Part shown: one piece after another, positions 15,200-28,494 of the stretch
Position numbering within the stretch: the stretch's first letter is position 1
How the letters are laid out: every line of letters starts with the position of its first letter
Source: Calliphora vicina
Lineage: Eukaryota; Arthropoda; Insecta; Diptera; Calliphoridae
Direction: 5' to 3'
DNA length: 64,000 bases
Assembly: GCF_958450345.1 (NCBI RefSeq)
Contig: NW_027052643.1
Location: forward strand, 36,001-100,000
The notes under the pieces: generated by a model
The model's input: the letters and a program-made list of their open reading frames with translations, nothing else
Databases searched by the model: none
What the model was told of the DNA's origin: nothing
Program-made: the position numbers and the translations under genes

Positions 15200-18100
15200 C
15201 CATCCAAATATATATACTTAAGTTATAACTTGTTAGAAAGCTACAATCTCATGCCATACAAATATAAAAAAATTTAGCTTCCTAGCTCTTTAGGGCCTAT
15301 TAAAATTGCGATTTATATGAAGTCGTTAAAAACTGGGGTAATTTTGGGACATTTTTCGAAAAATGTCCGATATACCCGCATATATATCGGGTGCTATATT
15401 TTGGGACATTTTTCGAAAAATGTCCGGTATACCCGCATATATATCGGGTACTGTTTATGCTAGCTACTTAAGTTATACCTTGTTAGAAAGCTACAATCTC
15501 ATGCCATTTAAATATAAAAAAATTTAGCTTCCTACCTCTTTAGGGCCTTTTAAAATTGCGATTTATATGAAGTCGTTAAAAACTGGGGTAATTTTGGGAC
15601 ATTTTTCGAAAAATGTCCGATATACCCGCATATATATCGGGTACTATTTTTGGTAGCTACTTAAGTTATACCTTATTAGAAAGCTACAATCTCATGCCAT
15701 CCAAATATAAAAAAATTTAGCTTCCTACCTCTTTAGGGCCTTTTAAAATTGCGATTTATATGAAGTCGTTAAAAACTGGGGTAATTTTGGGAAATTTTTC
15801 GAAAAATATCCGGTATACCCGCATATATATCGGGTACTGTTTATGCTAGCTACTTAAGTTATACTTTGTTAGAAAGCTATAATCTCATGCCATCCAAATA
15901 TAAAAAAATTAGCTTCCTAACTCTTTAGGGCCTTTTAAAATTGAAGTCGTTATATGAAGTCGTTAAAAACTGGGGTAATTTTGGGACATTTTTCGAAAAA
16001 TGTCCGATATACCCGCATATATATCGGGTACTGTTTATGCTAGCTACTTAAGTTATACCTTGTTAGAAAGCTACAATCTCATGCCATCCAAATATAAAAA
16101 AATTTAGCTTCCTAGCTCTTTAGGGCCTTTTAAAATTGCGATTTATATGAAGTCGTTAAAAACTGGGGTAATTTTGGGAAATTTTTCGAAAAATATCCGG
16201 TATACCCGCATATATATCGGGTACTGTTTATGCTAGCTACTTAAGTTATACTTTGTTAGAAAGCTATAATCTCATGCCATCCAAATATAAAAATATTAGC
16301 TTCCTAGCTCTTTAGGGCCTTTTAAAATTGAAGTCGTTATATGAAGTCGTTAAAAACTGGGGTAATTTTGGGACATTTTTCGAAAAATGTCCGATATACC
16401 CGCATATATATCGGGTACTGTTTATGCTAGCTACTTAAGTTATACCTTGTTAGAAAGCTACAATCTCATGCCATCCAAATATAAAAAAATTTAGCTTCCT
16501 AGCTCTTTAGGGCCTTTTAAAATTGCGATTTATATGAAGTCGTTAAAAACTGGGGTAATTTTGGGACATTTTTCGAAAAATGTCCGATATACCCGCATAT
16601 ATATCGGGTACTGTTTATGCTAGCTACTTAAGTTATACCTTGTTAGAAAGCTACAATCTCATGCCATCCAAATATAAAAAAATTTAGCTTCCTAGCTCTT
16701 TGGGGCCTTTTAAAATTGCGATTTATATGAAGTCGTTAAAAACTGGGGTAATTTTGGGACATTTTTCGAAAAATGTCCGATATACCCGCATATATATCGG
16801 GTACTATTTATGCTAGCTACTTAAGTTATACCTTGTTAGAAAGCTACAATCTCATGCCATTTAAATATAAAAAAATTAGCTTCCTAGCTCTTTAGGGCCT
16901 TTTAAAATTGCGATTTATATGAAGTCGTTAAAAACTGGGGTAATTTTGGGACATTTTTCGAAAAATGTCCGATATACCCGCATATATGTCGGGTACTGTT
17001 TATGCTAGCTACTTAAGTTATAACTTGTTAGAAAGCTACAATCTCATGCCATACAAATATAAAAAAATTTAGCTTCCTAGCTCTTTAGGGCCTATTAAAA
17101 TTGCGATTTATATGAAGTCGTTAAAAACTGGGGTAATTTTGGGACATTTTTCGAAAAATGTCCGATATACCCGCATATATATCGGGTGCTATTTATGCTA
17201 GCTACTTAAGTTATACCTTGTTAGAAAGCTACAATCTCATGCCATTTAAATATAAAAAAATTTAGCTTCTTAGCTCTTTAGGGCCTTTTAAAATTGCGAT
17301 TTATATGATGTCGTTAAAAACTGGGGTAATTTTGGGAAATTTTTCGAAAAATGTCCGGTATACCCGCATATATATCGGGTACTGTTTATGCTAGCTACTT
17401 AAGTTATACTTTGTTAGAAAGCTATAATCTCATGCCATCCAAATATAAAAAAATTTAGCTTCCTAGCTCTTTAGGGCCTTTTAAAATTGCGATTTATATG
17501 AAGTCGTTAAAAACTGGGTAATTTTGGGACATTTTTCGAAAAATGTCCGATATACCCGCATATATATCGGGTACTATTTATGCTAGCTACTTTAGTTATA
17601 CCTTGTTAGAAAGCTACAATCTCATGCAATCCAAATATAAAAAAATAGCTTCCTAGCACTTTATGGGCCTTTAGAATTGCGATTTATATGAAGTCGTTAA
17701 AAACTGGGGTAATTTTGGGACATTTTTCGAAAAATGTCCGGTATACCCGCATATATATCGGGTACTGTTTATGTTAGCTACTTAAGTTATACTTTGTTAG
17801 AAAGCTACAATCTCATGCCATTTAAATATAAAAAAATTTAGCTTCCCAGCTCTTTAGGGCCTTTTAAAATTGCGATTTATATGAAGTCGTTAAAAACTGG
17901 GGTAATTTTGGGACATTTTTCGAAAAATGTCCGGTATACCCGCATATATATCGGGTACTATTTATGCTAGCTACTTAAGTTATACTTTGTTAGAAAGCTA
18001 TAATCTCATGCCATCCAAATATAAAAAAATAGCTTCCTAGCACTTTATGGGCCTTTAGAATTGCGATTTATATGAAGTCGTTAAAAACTGGGGTAATTTT

Positions 18101-18200
18101 GGGAAATTTTTCGAAAAATATCCGGTATACCCGCATATATATCGGGTACTGTTTATGCTAGCTACTTAAGTTATACCTTGTTAGAAAGCTACAATCTCAT
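15200..18200 (+). repeat. Higher-order block, copy 1 of ~6.54-kb spaced pair
   Basis: The deletion joint GTGCTATATTTTGGGAC is at about 15392 and 21935 (6543 bp). AGCTTCTTAGC with the TATGATGTCG variant is at 17264 and 23803 (6539 bp). GCTACTTTAGTTATACC is near 17588 and 24127. The partner copy spans roughly 21.8-24.7 kb. The TATATTTTGGG joint also occurs near 13154, about 2.24 kb upstream of the first, so an older local duplication is nested inside. Confidence 0.7.
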
Positions 18201-21200
18201 GCCATTTAAATATAAAAAAATTTAGCTTCCCAGCTCTTTAGGGCCTTTTAAAATTGCGATTTATATGAAGTCGTTAAAAACTGGGGTAATTTTGGGACAT
18301 TTTTCGAAAAATGTCCGATATACCCGCATATATATCGGGTACTATTTTTGGTAGCTACTTAAGTTATACCTTATTAGAAAGCTACAATCTCATGCCATCC
18401 AAATATAAAAAAAATTAGCTTCCTACCTCTTTAGGGCCTTTTAAAATTGCGATTTATATGAAGTCGTTAAAAACTGGGGTAATTTTGGGAAATTTTTCGA
18501 AAAATATCCGGTATACCCGCATATATATCGGGTACTGTTTATGCTAGCTACTTAAGTTATACTTTGTTAGAAAGCTATAATCTCATGCCATCCAAATATA
18601 AAAAAATTAGCTTCCTAACTCTTTAGGGCCTTTTAAAATTGAAGTCGTTATATGAAGTCGTTAAAAACTGGGGTAATTTTGGGACATTTTTCGAAAAATG
18701 TCCGATATACCCGCATATATATCGGGTACTATTTATGCTAGCTACTTAAGTTATACCTTGTTAGAAAGCTACAATCTCATGCCATCCAAATATAAAAAAA
18801 TTTAGCTTCCTAGCTCTTTAGGGCCTTTTAAAATTGCGATTTATATGAAGTCGTTAAAAACTGGGGTAATTTTGGGAAATTTTTCGAAAAATATCCGGTA
18901 TACCCGCATATATATCGGGTACTGTTTATGCTAGCTACTTAAGTTATACTTTGTTAGAAAGCTATAATCTCATGCCATCCAAATATAAAAAAATTAGCTT
19001 CCTAGCTCTTTAGGGCCTTTTAAAATTGAAGTCGTTATATGAAGTCGTTAAAAACTGGGGTAATTTTGGGACATTTTTCGAAAAATGTCCGATATACCCG
19101 CATATATATCGGGTACTGTTTATGCTAGCTACTTAAGTTATACCTTGTTAGAAAGCTACAATCTCATGCCATCCAAATATAAAAAAATTTAGCTTCCTAG
19201 CTCTTTAGGGCCTTTTAAAATTGCGATTTATATGAAGTCGTTAAAAACTGGGGTAATTTTGGGACTTTTTTCGAAAAATGTCCCGTATACCCGCATATAT
19301 ATCGGGTACTGTTTATGCTAGCTACTTAAGTTATACTTTGTTAGAAAGCTATAATCTCATGCCATCCAAATATAAAAAAATTGACATTTTTCGAAAAATG
19401 TCCGATATACCCGCATATATATCGGGTACTATTTATGCTAGCTACTTAAGTTATACCTTGTTAGAAAGCTACAATCTCATGCCATCCAAATATAAAAAAA
19501 TTGAGCTTCCTAGCTCTTTAGGGCCTTTTAAAATTGCGATTTATATGAAGTCGTTAAAAACTGGGTAATTTTGGGACATTTTTCGAAAATGTCCGGTATA
19601 CCCGCATATATATCGGGTACTGTTTATGCTAGCTACTTAAGTTATACCTTGTTAGAAAGCTACAATCTCATGCCATTTAAATATAAAAAAATTTTGCATC
19701 CTAGCTCTTTGGGGCCTTTTAAAATTGCGATTTATATGAAGTCGTTAAAAACTGGTGTAATTTTGGGACATTTTTCGAAAAATGTCCGATATACCCGCAT
19801 ATATATCGGGTACTATTTATGCTAGCTACTTAAGTTATACCTTGTTAGAAAGCTACAATCTCATGCCATTTAAATATAAAAAAATTTAGCATCCTAGCTC
19901 TTTAGGGCCTTTTAAAATTGCGATTTATATGAAGTCGTTAAAAACTGGGGTAATTTTGGGACATTTTTCGAAAAATGTATATACCCGCATATATATCGGG
20001 TGCTATTTATGCTAGCTACTTAAGTTATACCTTGTTAGAAAGCTACAATCTCATGCCATTTAAATATAAAAAAATTTAGCATCCTAGCTCTTTAGGGCCT
20101 TTTAAAATTGCGATTTATATGAAGTCGTTAAAAACTGGGTAATTTTGGGACATTTTTCGAAAAATGTCCGGTATACCCGCATATATATCGGGTACTGTTT
20201 ATGCTAGCTACTTAAGTTATACCTTGTTAGAAAGCTACAATCTCATGCCATTTAAATATAAAAAAATTTAGCTTCCTACCTCTTTAGGGCCTTTTAAAAT
20301 TGCGATTTATATGAAGTCGTTAAAAACTGGGGTAATTTTGGGACATTTTTCGAAAAATGTCCGATATACCCGCATATATATCGGGTACTATTTTTGGTAG
20401 CTACTTAAGTTATACCTTATTAGAAAGCTACAATCTCATGCCATCCAAATATAAAAAAATTTAGCTTCCTACCTCTTTAGGGCCTTTTAAAATTGCGATT
20501 TATATGAAGTCGTTAAAAACTGGGGTAATTTTGGGAAATTTTTCGAAAAATATCCGGTATACCCGCATATATATCGGGTACTGTTTATGCTAGCTACTTA
20601 AGTTATACTTTGTTAGAAAGCTATAATCTCATGCCATCCAAATATAAAAAAATTAGCTTCCTAACTCTTTAGGGCCTTTTAAAATTGAAGTCGTTATATG
20701 AAGTCGTTAAAAACTGGGGTAATTTTGGGACATTTTTCGAAAAATGTCCGATATACCCGCATATATATCGGGTACTGTTTATGCTAGCTACTTAAGTTAT
20801 ACCTTGTTAGAAAGCTACAATCTCATGCCATCCAAATATAAAAAAATTTAGCTTCCTAGCTCTTTAGGGCCTTTTAAAATTGCGATTTATATGAAGTCGT
20901 TAAAAACTGGGGTAATTTTGGGAAATTTTTCGAAAAATATCCGGTATACCCGCATATATATCGGGTACTGTTTATGCTAGCTACTTAAGTTATACTTTGT
21001 TAGAAAGCTATAATCTCATGCCATCCAAATATAAAAATATTAGCTTCCTAGCTCTTTAGGGCCTTTTAAAATTGAAGTCGTTATATGAAGTCGTTAAAAA
21101 CTGGGGTAATTTTGGGACATTTTTCGAAAAATGTCCGATATACCCGCATATATATCGGGTACTGTTTATGCTAGCTACTTAAGTTATACCTTGTTAGAAA

Positions 21201-24200
21201 GCTACAATCTCATGCCATCCAAATATAAAAAAATTTAGCTTCCTAGCTCTTTAGGGCCTTTTAAAATTGCGATTTATATGAAGTCGTTAAAAACTGGGGT
21301 AATTTTGGGACATTTTTCGAAAAATGTCCGATATACCCGCATATATATCGGGTACTGTTTATGCTAGCTACTTAAGTTATACCTTGTTAGAAAGCTACAA
21401 TCTCATGCCATCCAAATATAAAAAAATTTAGCTTCCTAGCTCTTTGGGGCCTTTTAAAATTGCGATTTATATGAAGTCGTTAAAAACTGGGGTAATTTTG
21501 GGACATTTTTCGAAAAATGTCCGATATACCCGCATATATATCGGGTACTATTTATGCTAGCTACTTAAGTTATACCTTGTTAGAAAGCTACAATCTCATG
21601 CCATTTAAATATAAAAAAATTAGCTTCCTAGCTCTTTAGGGCCTTTTAAAATTGCGATTTATATGAAGTCGTTAAAAACTGGGGTAATTTTGGGACATTT
21701 TTCGAAAAATGTCCGATATACCCGCATATATGTCGGGTACTGTTTATGCTAGCTACTTAAGTTATAACTTGTTAGAAAGCTACAATCTCATGCCATACAA
21801 ATATAAAAAAATTTAGCTTCCTAGCTCTTTAGGGCCTATTAAAATTGCGATTTATATGAAGTCGTTAAAAACTGGGGTAATTTTGGGACATTTTTCGAAA
21901 AATGTCCGATATACCCGCATATATATCGGGTGCTATATTTTGGGACATTTTTCGAAAAATGTCCGGTATACCCGCATATATATCGGGTACTGTTTATGCT
22001 AGCTACTTAAGCTATACCTTGTTAGAAAGCTACAATCTCATGCCATTTAAATATAAAAAAATTTAGCTTCCTACCTCTTTAGGGCCTTTTAAAATTGCGA
22101 TTTATATGAAGTCGTTAAAAACTGGGGTAATTTTGGGACATTTTTCGAAAAATGTCCGATATACCCGCATATATATCGGGTACTATTTTTGGTAGCTACT
22201 TAAGTTATACCTTATTAGAAAGCTACAATCTCATGCCATCCAAATATAAAAAAATTTAGCTTCCTACCTCTTTAGGGCCTTTTAAAATTGCGATTTATAT
22301 GAAGTCGTTAAAAACTGGGGTAATTTTGGGAAATTTTTCGAAAAATATCCGGTATACCCGCATATATATCGGGTACTGTTTATGCTAGCTACTTAAGTTA
22401 TACTTTGTTAGAAAGCTATAATCTCATGCCATCCAAATATAAAAAAATTAGCTTCCTAACTCTTTAGGGCCTTTTAAAATTGAAGTCGTTATATGAAGTC
22501 GTTAAAAACTGGGGTAATTTTGGGACATTTTTCGAAAAATGTCCGATATACCCGCATATATATCGGGTACTGTTTATGCTAGCTACTTAAGTTATACCTT
22601 GTTGGAAAGCTACAATCTCATGCCATCCAAATATAAAAAAATTTAGCTTCCTAGCTCATTAGGGCCTTTTAAAATTGCGATTTATATGAAGTCGTTAAAA
22701 ACTGGGGTAATTTTGGGAAATTTTTCGAAAAATATCCGGTATACCCGCATATATATCGGGTACTGTTTATGCTAGCTACTTAAGTTATACTTTGTTAGAA
22801 AGCTATAATCTCATGCCATCCAAATATAAAAATATTAGCTTCCTAGCTCTTTAGGGCCTTTTAAAATTGAAGTCGTTATATGAAGTCGTTAAAAACTGGG
22901 GTAATTTTGGGACATTTTTCGAAAAATGTCCGATATACCCGCATATATATCGGGTACTGTTTATGCTAGCTACTTAAGTTATACCTTGTTAGAAAGCTAC
23001 AATCTCATGCCATCCAAATATAAAAAAATTTAGCTTCCTAGCTCTTTAGGGCCTTTTAAAATTGCGATTTATATGAAGTCGTTAAAAACTGGGGTAATTT
23101 TGGGACATTTTTCGAAAAATGTCCGATATACCCGCATATATATCGGGTACTGTTTATGCTAGCTACTTAAGTTATACCTTGTTAGAAAGCTACAATCTCA
23201 TGCCATCCAAATATAAAAAAATTTAGCTTCCTAGCTCTTTGGGGCCTTTTAAAATTGCGATTTATATGAAGTCGTTAAAAACTGGGGTAATTTTGGGACA
23301 TTTTTCGAAAAATGTCCGATATACCCGCATATATATCGGGTACTATTTATGCTAGCTACTTAAGTTATACCTTGTTAGAAAGCTACAATCTCATGCCATT
23401 TAAATATAAAAAAATTAGCTTCCTAGCTCTTTAGGGCCTTTTAAAATTGCGATTTATATGAAGTCGTTAAAAACTGGGGTAATTTTGGGACATTTTTCGA
23501 AAAATGTCCGATATACCCGCATATATGTCGGGTACTGTTTATGCTAGCTACTTAAGTTATAACTTGTTAGAAAGCTACAATCTCATGCCATACAAATATA
23601 AAAAAATTTAGCTTCCTAGCTCTTTAGGGCCTATTAAAATTGCGATTTATATGAAGTCGTTAAAAACTGGGGTAATTTTGGGACATTTTTCGAAAAATGT
23701 CCGATATACCCGCATATATATCGGGTGCTATTTATGCTAGCTACTTAAGTTATACCTTGTTAGAAAGCTACAATCTCATGCCATTTAAATATAAAAAAAA
23801 TTAGCTTCTTAGCTCTTTAGGGCCTTTTAAAATTGCGATTTATATGATGTCGTTAAAAACTGGGGTAATTTTGGGAAATTTTTCGAAAAATGTCCGGTAT
23901 ACCCGCATATATATCGGGTACTGTTTATGCTAGCTACTTAAGTTATACTTTGTTAGAAAGCTATAATCTCATGCCATCCAAATATAAAAAAATTTAGCTT
24001 CCTAGCTCTTTAGGGCCTTTTAAAATTGCGATTTATATGAAGTCGTTAAAAACTGGGTAATTTTGGGACATTTTTCGAAAAATGTCCGATATACCCGCAT
24101 ATATATCGGGTACTATTTATGCTAGCTACTTTAGTTATACCTTGTTAGAAAGCTACAATCTCATGCAATCCAAATATAAAAAAATAGCTTCCTAGCACTT

Positions 24201-25201
24201 TATGGGCCTTTAGAATTGCGATTTATATGAAGTCGTTAAAAACTGGGGTAATTTTGGGACATTTTTCGAAAAATGTCCGGTATACCCGCATATATATCGG
24301 GTACTGTTTATGTTAGCTACTTAAGTTATACTTTGTTAGAAAGCTACAATCTCATGCCATTTAAATATAAAAAAATTTAGCTTCCCAGCTCTTTAGGGCC
24401 TTTTAAAATTGCGATTTATATGAAGTCGTTAAAAACTGGGGTAATTTTGGGACATTTTTCGAAAAATGTCCGGTATACCCGCATATATATCGGGTACTAT
24501 TTATGCTAGCTACTTAAGTTATACTTTGTTAGAAAGCTATAATCTCATGCCATCCAAATATAAAAAAATAGCTTCCTAGCACTTTATGGGCCTTTAGAAT
24601 TGCGATTTATATGAAGTCGTTAAAAACTGGGGTAATTTTGGGACATTTTTCGAAAAATGTCCGGTATACCCGCATATATATCGGGTACTGTTTATGTTAG
24701 CTACTTAAGTTATACTTTGTTAGAAAGCTATAATCTCATGCCATCCAAATATAAAAAAAATTAGCTTCCTAGCTCTTTAGGGCCTTTTAAAATTGCGATT
24801 TATATGAAGTCGTTAAAAACTGGGGTAATTTTGGGACATTTTTCGAAAAATGTCCGATATACCCGCATATATATCGGGTACTGTTTATGCTAGCTACTTA
24901 AGTTATACCTTGTTAGAAAGCTACAATCTCATGCCATCCAAATATAAAAAAATTTAGCTTCCTAGCTCTTTAGGGCCTTTTAAATTTGCGATTTATATGA
25001 AGTCGTTAAAAACTGGGGTAATTTTGAACATTTTTCGAAAAATGTCCGGTATACCCGCATATATATCGGGTACTGTTTATGCTAGCTACTTAAGTTATAC
25101 TTTGTTAGAAAGCTATAATCTCATGCCATCCAAATATAAAAAAATTTAGCTTCCTAGCTCTTTAGGGCCTTTTAAAATTGCGATTTATATGAAGTCGTTT
25201 T

Positions 25202-25263
25202 AAGTAGATAGCATAAATAGTACCCGATATATATGCGGGTATATCGGACATTTTTCGAAAAAT
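25202..25263 (-). repeat. Inverted satellite fragment, mirror arm lost
   Basis: After GAAGTCGTTT the array switches to the reverse complement of the monomer (AAGTAGATAGCATAAATAG, then the reverse of the CCCGCATATATATCGGG part, then the dyad). It returns to direct orientation at CCAAATATAAA without completing the mirror arm. This is the leftmost inverted junction I saw in the window and appears to be a deleted form of the 114-bp palindromes further right. Confidence 0.85.
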
Positions 25264-25642
25264 CCAAATATAAAAAAATTTAGCTTCCTAGCTCTTTAGG
25301 GCCTTTTAAAATTGCGATTTATATGAAGTCGTTAAAAACTGGGTAATTTTGGGACATTTTTCGAAAAATGTCCGATATACCCGAATATATATCAGGTACT
25401 ATTTATGCTAGCTACTTAAGTTATACCTTGTTAGAAAGCTACAATCTCATGCCATCCAAATATAAAAAAATTTAGCTTCCTAGCTCTTTAGGGCCTTTTA
25501 AAATTGCGATTTATATGAAGTCGTTAAAAACTGGGGTAATTTTGGGACATTTTTCGAAAAATGTTCGATATACCCGCATATATATCGGGAACTGTTTATG
25601 TTAGCTACTTAAGTTATACTTTGTTAGAAAGCTATAATCTCA

Positions 25643-25656
25643 TGCCATGCAAATAT
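25643..25656. repeat. LINE target-site duplication, left copy
   Basis: TGCCATGCAAATAT here matches 28661-28674. The satellite consensus at this place reads CCATCCAAA. Both flanks carry the private G (CCATGCAAA), which confirms a real duplicated target rather than chance satellite similarity. Confidence 0.9.
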
Positions 25657-25827
25657 TTTTTTTTTTTTTTTTTTTCATCATTTATTTATTGTATCTTCAT
25701 TATTTAATGAACTAACAATAAGTGGTTCAAATCTTATATCTAATATTATTATTTAATTAGTCCAGCCAGTGCCGGACGAAAAAATTTTGTGTTCATGGTT
25801 GTTTTGGTTAAATTGGCATTCTTCCTT
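25657..25827 (-). other. LINE 3' UTR and poly(A) tail
   Basis: A 19-20 nt T-run (A-tail on the element strand) is followed by about 150 bp of AT-rich non-coding sequence up to the ORF2 stop. TTTATT near 25680 reads AATAAA on the element strand just before the tail, a plausible polyadenylation signal. Confidence 0.85.
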
Positions 25828-28488
25828 CTAGATTAGGTCTGCTGTGTCCCTCCTTCTTAATCGAGTGTGGCCACGGTTATCTAATATGTTGCGGGCCAGC
25901 GGGTTTGGGTGAACTTCAAGTTTTTTTAAATATTTTTGTACGTTTTTCGAGATTTCAGTTTTTACAATGGGCACGTTTAGATCTTTGTATATATTCGCGT
26001 TTTTGATATACCAGGGGGCAACTGTGATCATTCTTAGAAACTTGTTTTGGCGTCTTTGGATCTTTTCTACATTTGACGCTGAGGCCGTGCCCCATAACTG
26101 TATGCCATAACACCATATCGGTTTTATGATCATGTTATAAAGTAGAAGTTTACAATCTAAACTAAGCGTGGAGTTTCTGCCAATAAGCCAATTAATTTGA
26201 ATTGATTTCAATTTCATTTGAGTCAACTTTGCATCTATATGACTTTTCCATGTAAGGCGACGATCGAGATGTATTCCGAGGTATTTCACTTCCGATTGTT
26301 GAATTATTGTTTGGTTATTGATATGAATAGGGGGGCATGATTCTCTACGCAATGTAAATGTAATGTGTGTACATTTTTGCTCGTTGACTTTAATTTTCCA
26401 TTGTTTTAACCATTTTTCTAATTCAAATATGTGGTTTTGTAAGTGACGAGACGCTTCTTGAGGGTTTTCATGAATGCTTAGAATAGCGGTATCATCAGCA
26501 AATGTTGATGTATGAGTGCGATTGTTAGTTGGCATATCAGACGAATACATCAAATATAAAAAAGGTCCCAGGATACTGCCTTGGGGGACTCCAGCTTCAA
26601 TGGGTTGTGCAGTACTTAAAAAGTTTCCCTCTTTAACCTTAAATGTTCGACCAGTTAAATAGCTTTCCAACAGCTTATGTGTGTTTGCCGGTAAATTTTG
26701 ACTCAATTTGTATATTAATCCAGCATGCCATACCTTATCAAACGCTTGAGAGATGTCGATGAAGAGTGCAGAACAGTATTTCTTTTCTTCAAACGCTTTT
26801 CTCACCATATTTACAAGTCTATGGGTTTGTTCGATAGTACTGTGTTTTCTTCTAAATCCAAATTGATGATTCGGAATACAATTGTTTTCAGTTAACATCG
26901 GGTACAACTTGTTCATAAGTATCTTCTCAAATAGCTTTGATATATTAGACAATAGGCTGATGGGTCTGTATGATTCTACTTTTGTGTGATCTTTTCCCGG
27001 CTTGGGTATCATGGTAACCAGTGAAACCTTCCATTCTGGAGGATAATATTCAAGTCGTAATATAGCATTAAAAATAAAAAGAATTATTTTTATTGCTATC
27101 CGGGGTAGCTCCATAAGCATCTTGTTGCTGATCTTATCCATACCAGGCGCTTTCTTGGGATTTAAATCAGCAATAGCATTTTCGATCTCTCGAATCTCAA
27201 AACGTAGGGGTACGGCTGCTGCAAAATAGGGTGCAACAGGTGGCAACTCAATTGCTTCGTTTGATGTGTTCGGTGTAAATACTTTTTTTAAATGATTAAC
27301 AAACAGATTCCCTTTTTCAGTATCATTTCTTGCCCAACCACCACTTGAATTTCGCAAGGGGGACTTACATATAACGGGTCTTTTAAGATTTTTTGTTGCT
27401 CGCCATAATGAGTAATCCGATTGTGGGGTTGCGTCCAGGCTTTCTAAATATTTTTTCAATGATTCCATTTTTCGAAATTCCAAGAGCTTTTTAAGTCTTT
27501 TTATACAATCTTTAAGCTTCGATTTTAGTTGGGGGGATCTGTGCAATTGCCACTCTCTTCGAAATCTTCTTTTTTCATTTAAGAGCCGTTCGACATCTGC
27601 AGAATTAATTCTATTATATCTGAATTTTCGGGGTGTTTGGGTAGCATGTTGAGCAGCCATTCTGAGATTTTGATCGAAATTGATAAGAGAGTGATCGATA
27701 TTTTCTGGTGTTCTTAGCGGTATGTTTTCCGAGCAATGTGTACTGAGGTATTTTTTATATTTGAGCCAATTTATTCTTGTGCCTGCCATCGCTAAATTAC
27801 CAGTCGGGGATACAATTTCTAGGGGGCTCAATAAAGTAATAATAGTGGGTGAGTGATCTGAAGATAGTTCCAGCGAGGATTCAATTTGAATCATTTCTCT
27901 AGGGATATTTTTCATCACGCTAAAATCAATAACATCCGGTATTTTTCGTGGGTCAGTAGGCCAGTAAGTAGGTTGGCCGCTCGAAAGCACATGCAAACCC
28001 ATTTTAGAGATTGAGTCGAACAAAACACGACCTTTAGGGGTAATCAGTCGTGATCCCCAGAATGTGTGCTTAGCATTATAATCGCCAGCAGCCAGGAAAC
28101 GGGGGCCTAGTGATTTAAAAAATCTATTATATTGACTTTCTGTAATTGAGAATCTTGGGGGTGAGTATATCGATGAAATCACTAAGTTTCGATGAAAATC
28201 TTCAAGACAGATTGTAGTAGCTTGAAGATAATCTTCGCAAAAATCACACATTAAGTAGTGTTTTATTCGAGCTTTTATTAAAATTGCCGAGCCTCCGCAT
28301 GCTCTACCTCTGGGATCTTTGGTGTCATATATTACATATCCATTTATTCGAAAGGAACTTCTGGACGTCAAATGAGTTTCAGAAACCAGCATTACATCAA
28401 TTTGTTGGTTTCTTAAAAAATATTCGAGTTCGTTTTTGTGTTGGCGTATGCCGTTTGCATTCCAAAAACATATTCTTAGGCAGTTCAT
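25828..28488 (-). CDS. LINE ORF2: endonuclease-reverse transcriptase
   Basis: 886 codons without interruption. The N-terminal endonuclease/exonuclease/phosphatase domain (about residues 1-220) has the expected active-site residues: N10 and N12 in FWNANGI, E37 in SETHL, Y108, D136 and N138 in GDYNAKH, D185/D188 in PDVIDFS, and the terminal SDH at 210-212. It would nick target DNA to prime reverse transcription. The reverse transcriptase (about 480-750) has KPGKD, ESYRPISLLS, the first catalytic aspartate D578 in FIDISQAFDKVW, GVPQGSILGP at 633-642 and the FADD box at 663-666. A basic C-terminal region follows, with no CCHC knuckle that I can see. Length matches Jockey-clade ORF2 proteins (about 900 aa). 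The ATG starts six bases after the ORF1 stop, which fits termination-reinitiation. All key residues look intact, so the enzyme could be active if transcribed. Confidence 0.95.
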   Translation of the reverse strand: MNCLRICFWNANGIRQHKNELEYFLRNQQIDVMLVSETHLTSRSSFRINGYVIYDTKDPRGRACGGSAILIKARIKHYLMCDFCEDYLQATTICLEDFHRNLVISSIYSPPRFSITESQYNRFFKSLGPRFLAAGDYNAKHTFWGSRLITPKGRVLFDSISKMGLHVLSSGQPTYWPTDPRKIPDVIDFSVMKNIPREMIQIESSLELSSDHSPTIITLLSPLEIVSPTGNLAMAGTRINWLKYKKYLSTHCSENIPLRTPENIDHSLINFDQNLRMAAQHATQTPRKFRYNRINSADVERLLNEKRRFRREWQLHRSPQLKSKLKDCIKRLKKLLEFRKMESLKKYLESLDATPQSDYSLWRATKNLKRPVICKSPLRNSSGGWARNDTEKGNLFVNHLKKVFTPNTSNEAIELPPVAPYFAAAVPLRFEIREIENAIADLNPKKAPGMDKISNKMLMELPRIAIKIILFIFNAILRLEYYPPEWKVSLVTMIPKPGKDHTKVESYRPISLLSNISKLFEKILMNKLYPMLTENNCIPNHQFGFRRKHSTIEQTHRLVNMVRKAFEEKKYCSALFIDISQAFDKVWHAGLIYKLSQNLPANTHKLLESYLTGRTFKVKEGNFLSTAQPIEAGVPQGSILGPFLYLMYSSDMPTNNRTHTSTFADDTAILSIHENPQEASRHLQNHIFELEKWLKQWKIKVNEQKCTHITFTLRRESCPPIHINNQTIIQQSEVKYLGIHLDRRLTWKSHIDAKLTQMKLKSIQINWLIGRNSTLSLDCKLLLYNMIIKPIWCYGIQLWGTASASNVEKIQRRQNKFLRMITVAPWYIKNANIYKDLNVPIVKTEISKNVQKYLKKLEVHPNPLARNILDNRGHTRLRRRDTADLI

Positions 28489-28494
28489 GGTCTG

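Larger units (their letters stand above)
1..25642 (+). repeat. Satellite block A, 193-bp tandem monomers
   Basis: Head-to-tail array of a monomer of about 193 bp, phased here on CTTAAG (starts at 1, 194 and 387). Each monomer holds, in order: CTTAAGTTATACC, GTTAGAAAGCTA, an A-rich stretch, TAGCTCTTTAGGGCC, AAAATTGCGATTTATATGAA, AAAACTGGGGTAATTTTGGG, a dyad made of GGACATTTTTC and its mirror GAAAAATGTCC, then TACCCG-CATATATAT-CGGGTA and GCTAGCTA. Two linked variant sets recur: ATACC..GCTACAAT and ATACT..GCTATAAT, as expected for higher-order repeats. Junction variants include AAATTGAAGTCGTTATATGA and GATTTTACATATCGG. All monomers are in one orientation until about 25.2 kb. The block is cut by the LINE at 25657. 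No gene is supported anywhere in it. I do not recognise the family by name. Confidence 0.97.

Noticed and set aside
1..25642. CRISPR-like regular spacing
   Set aside because: The whole 193-bp unit is repeated with no unique spacers; eukaryotic satellite.
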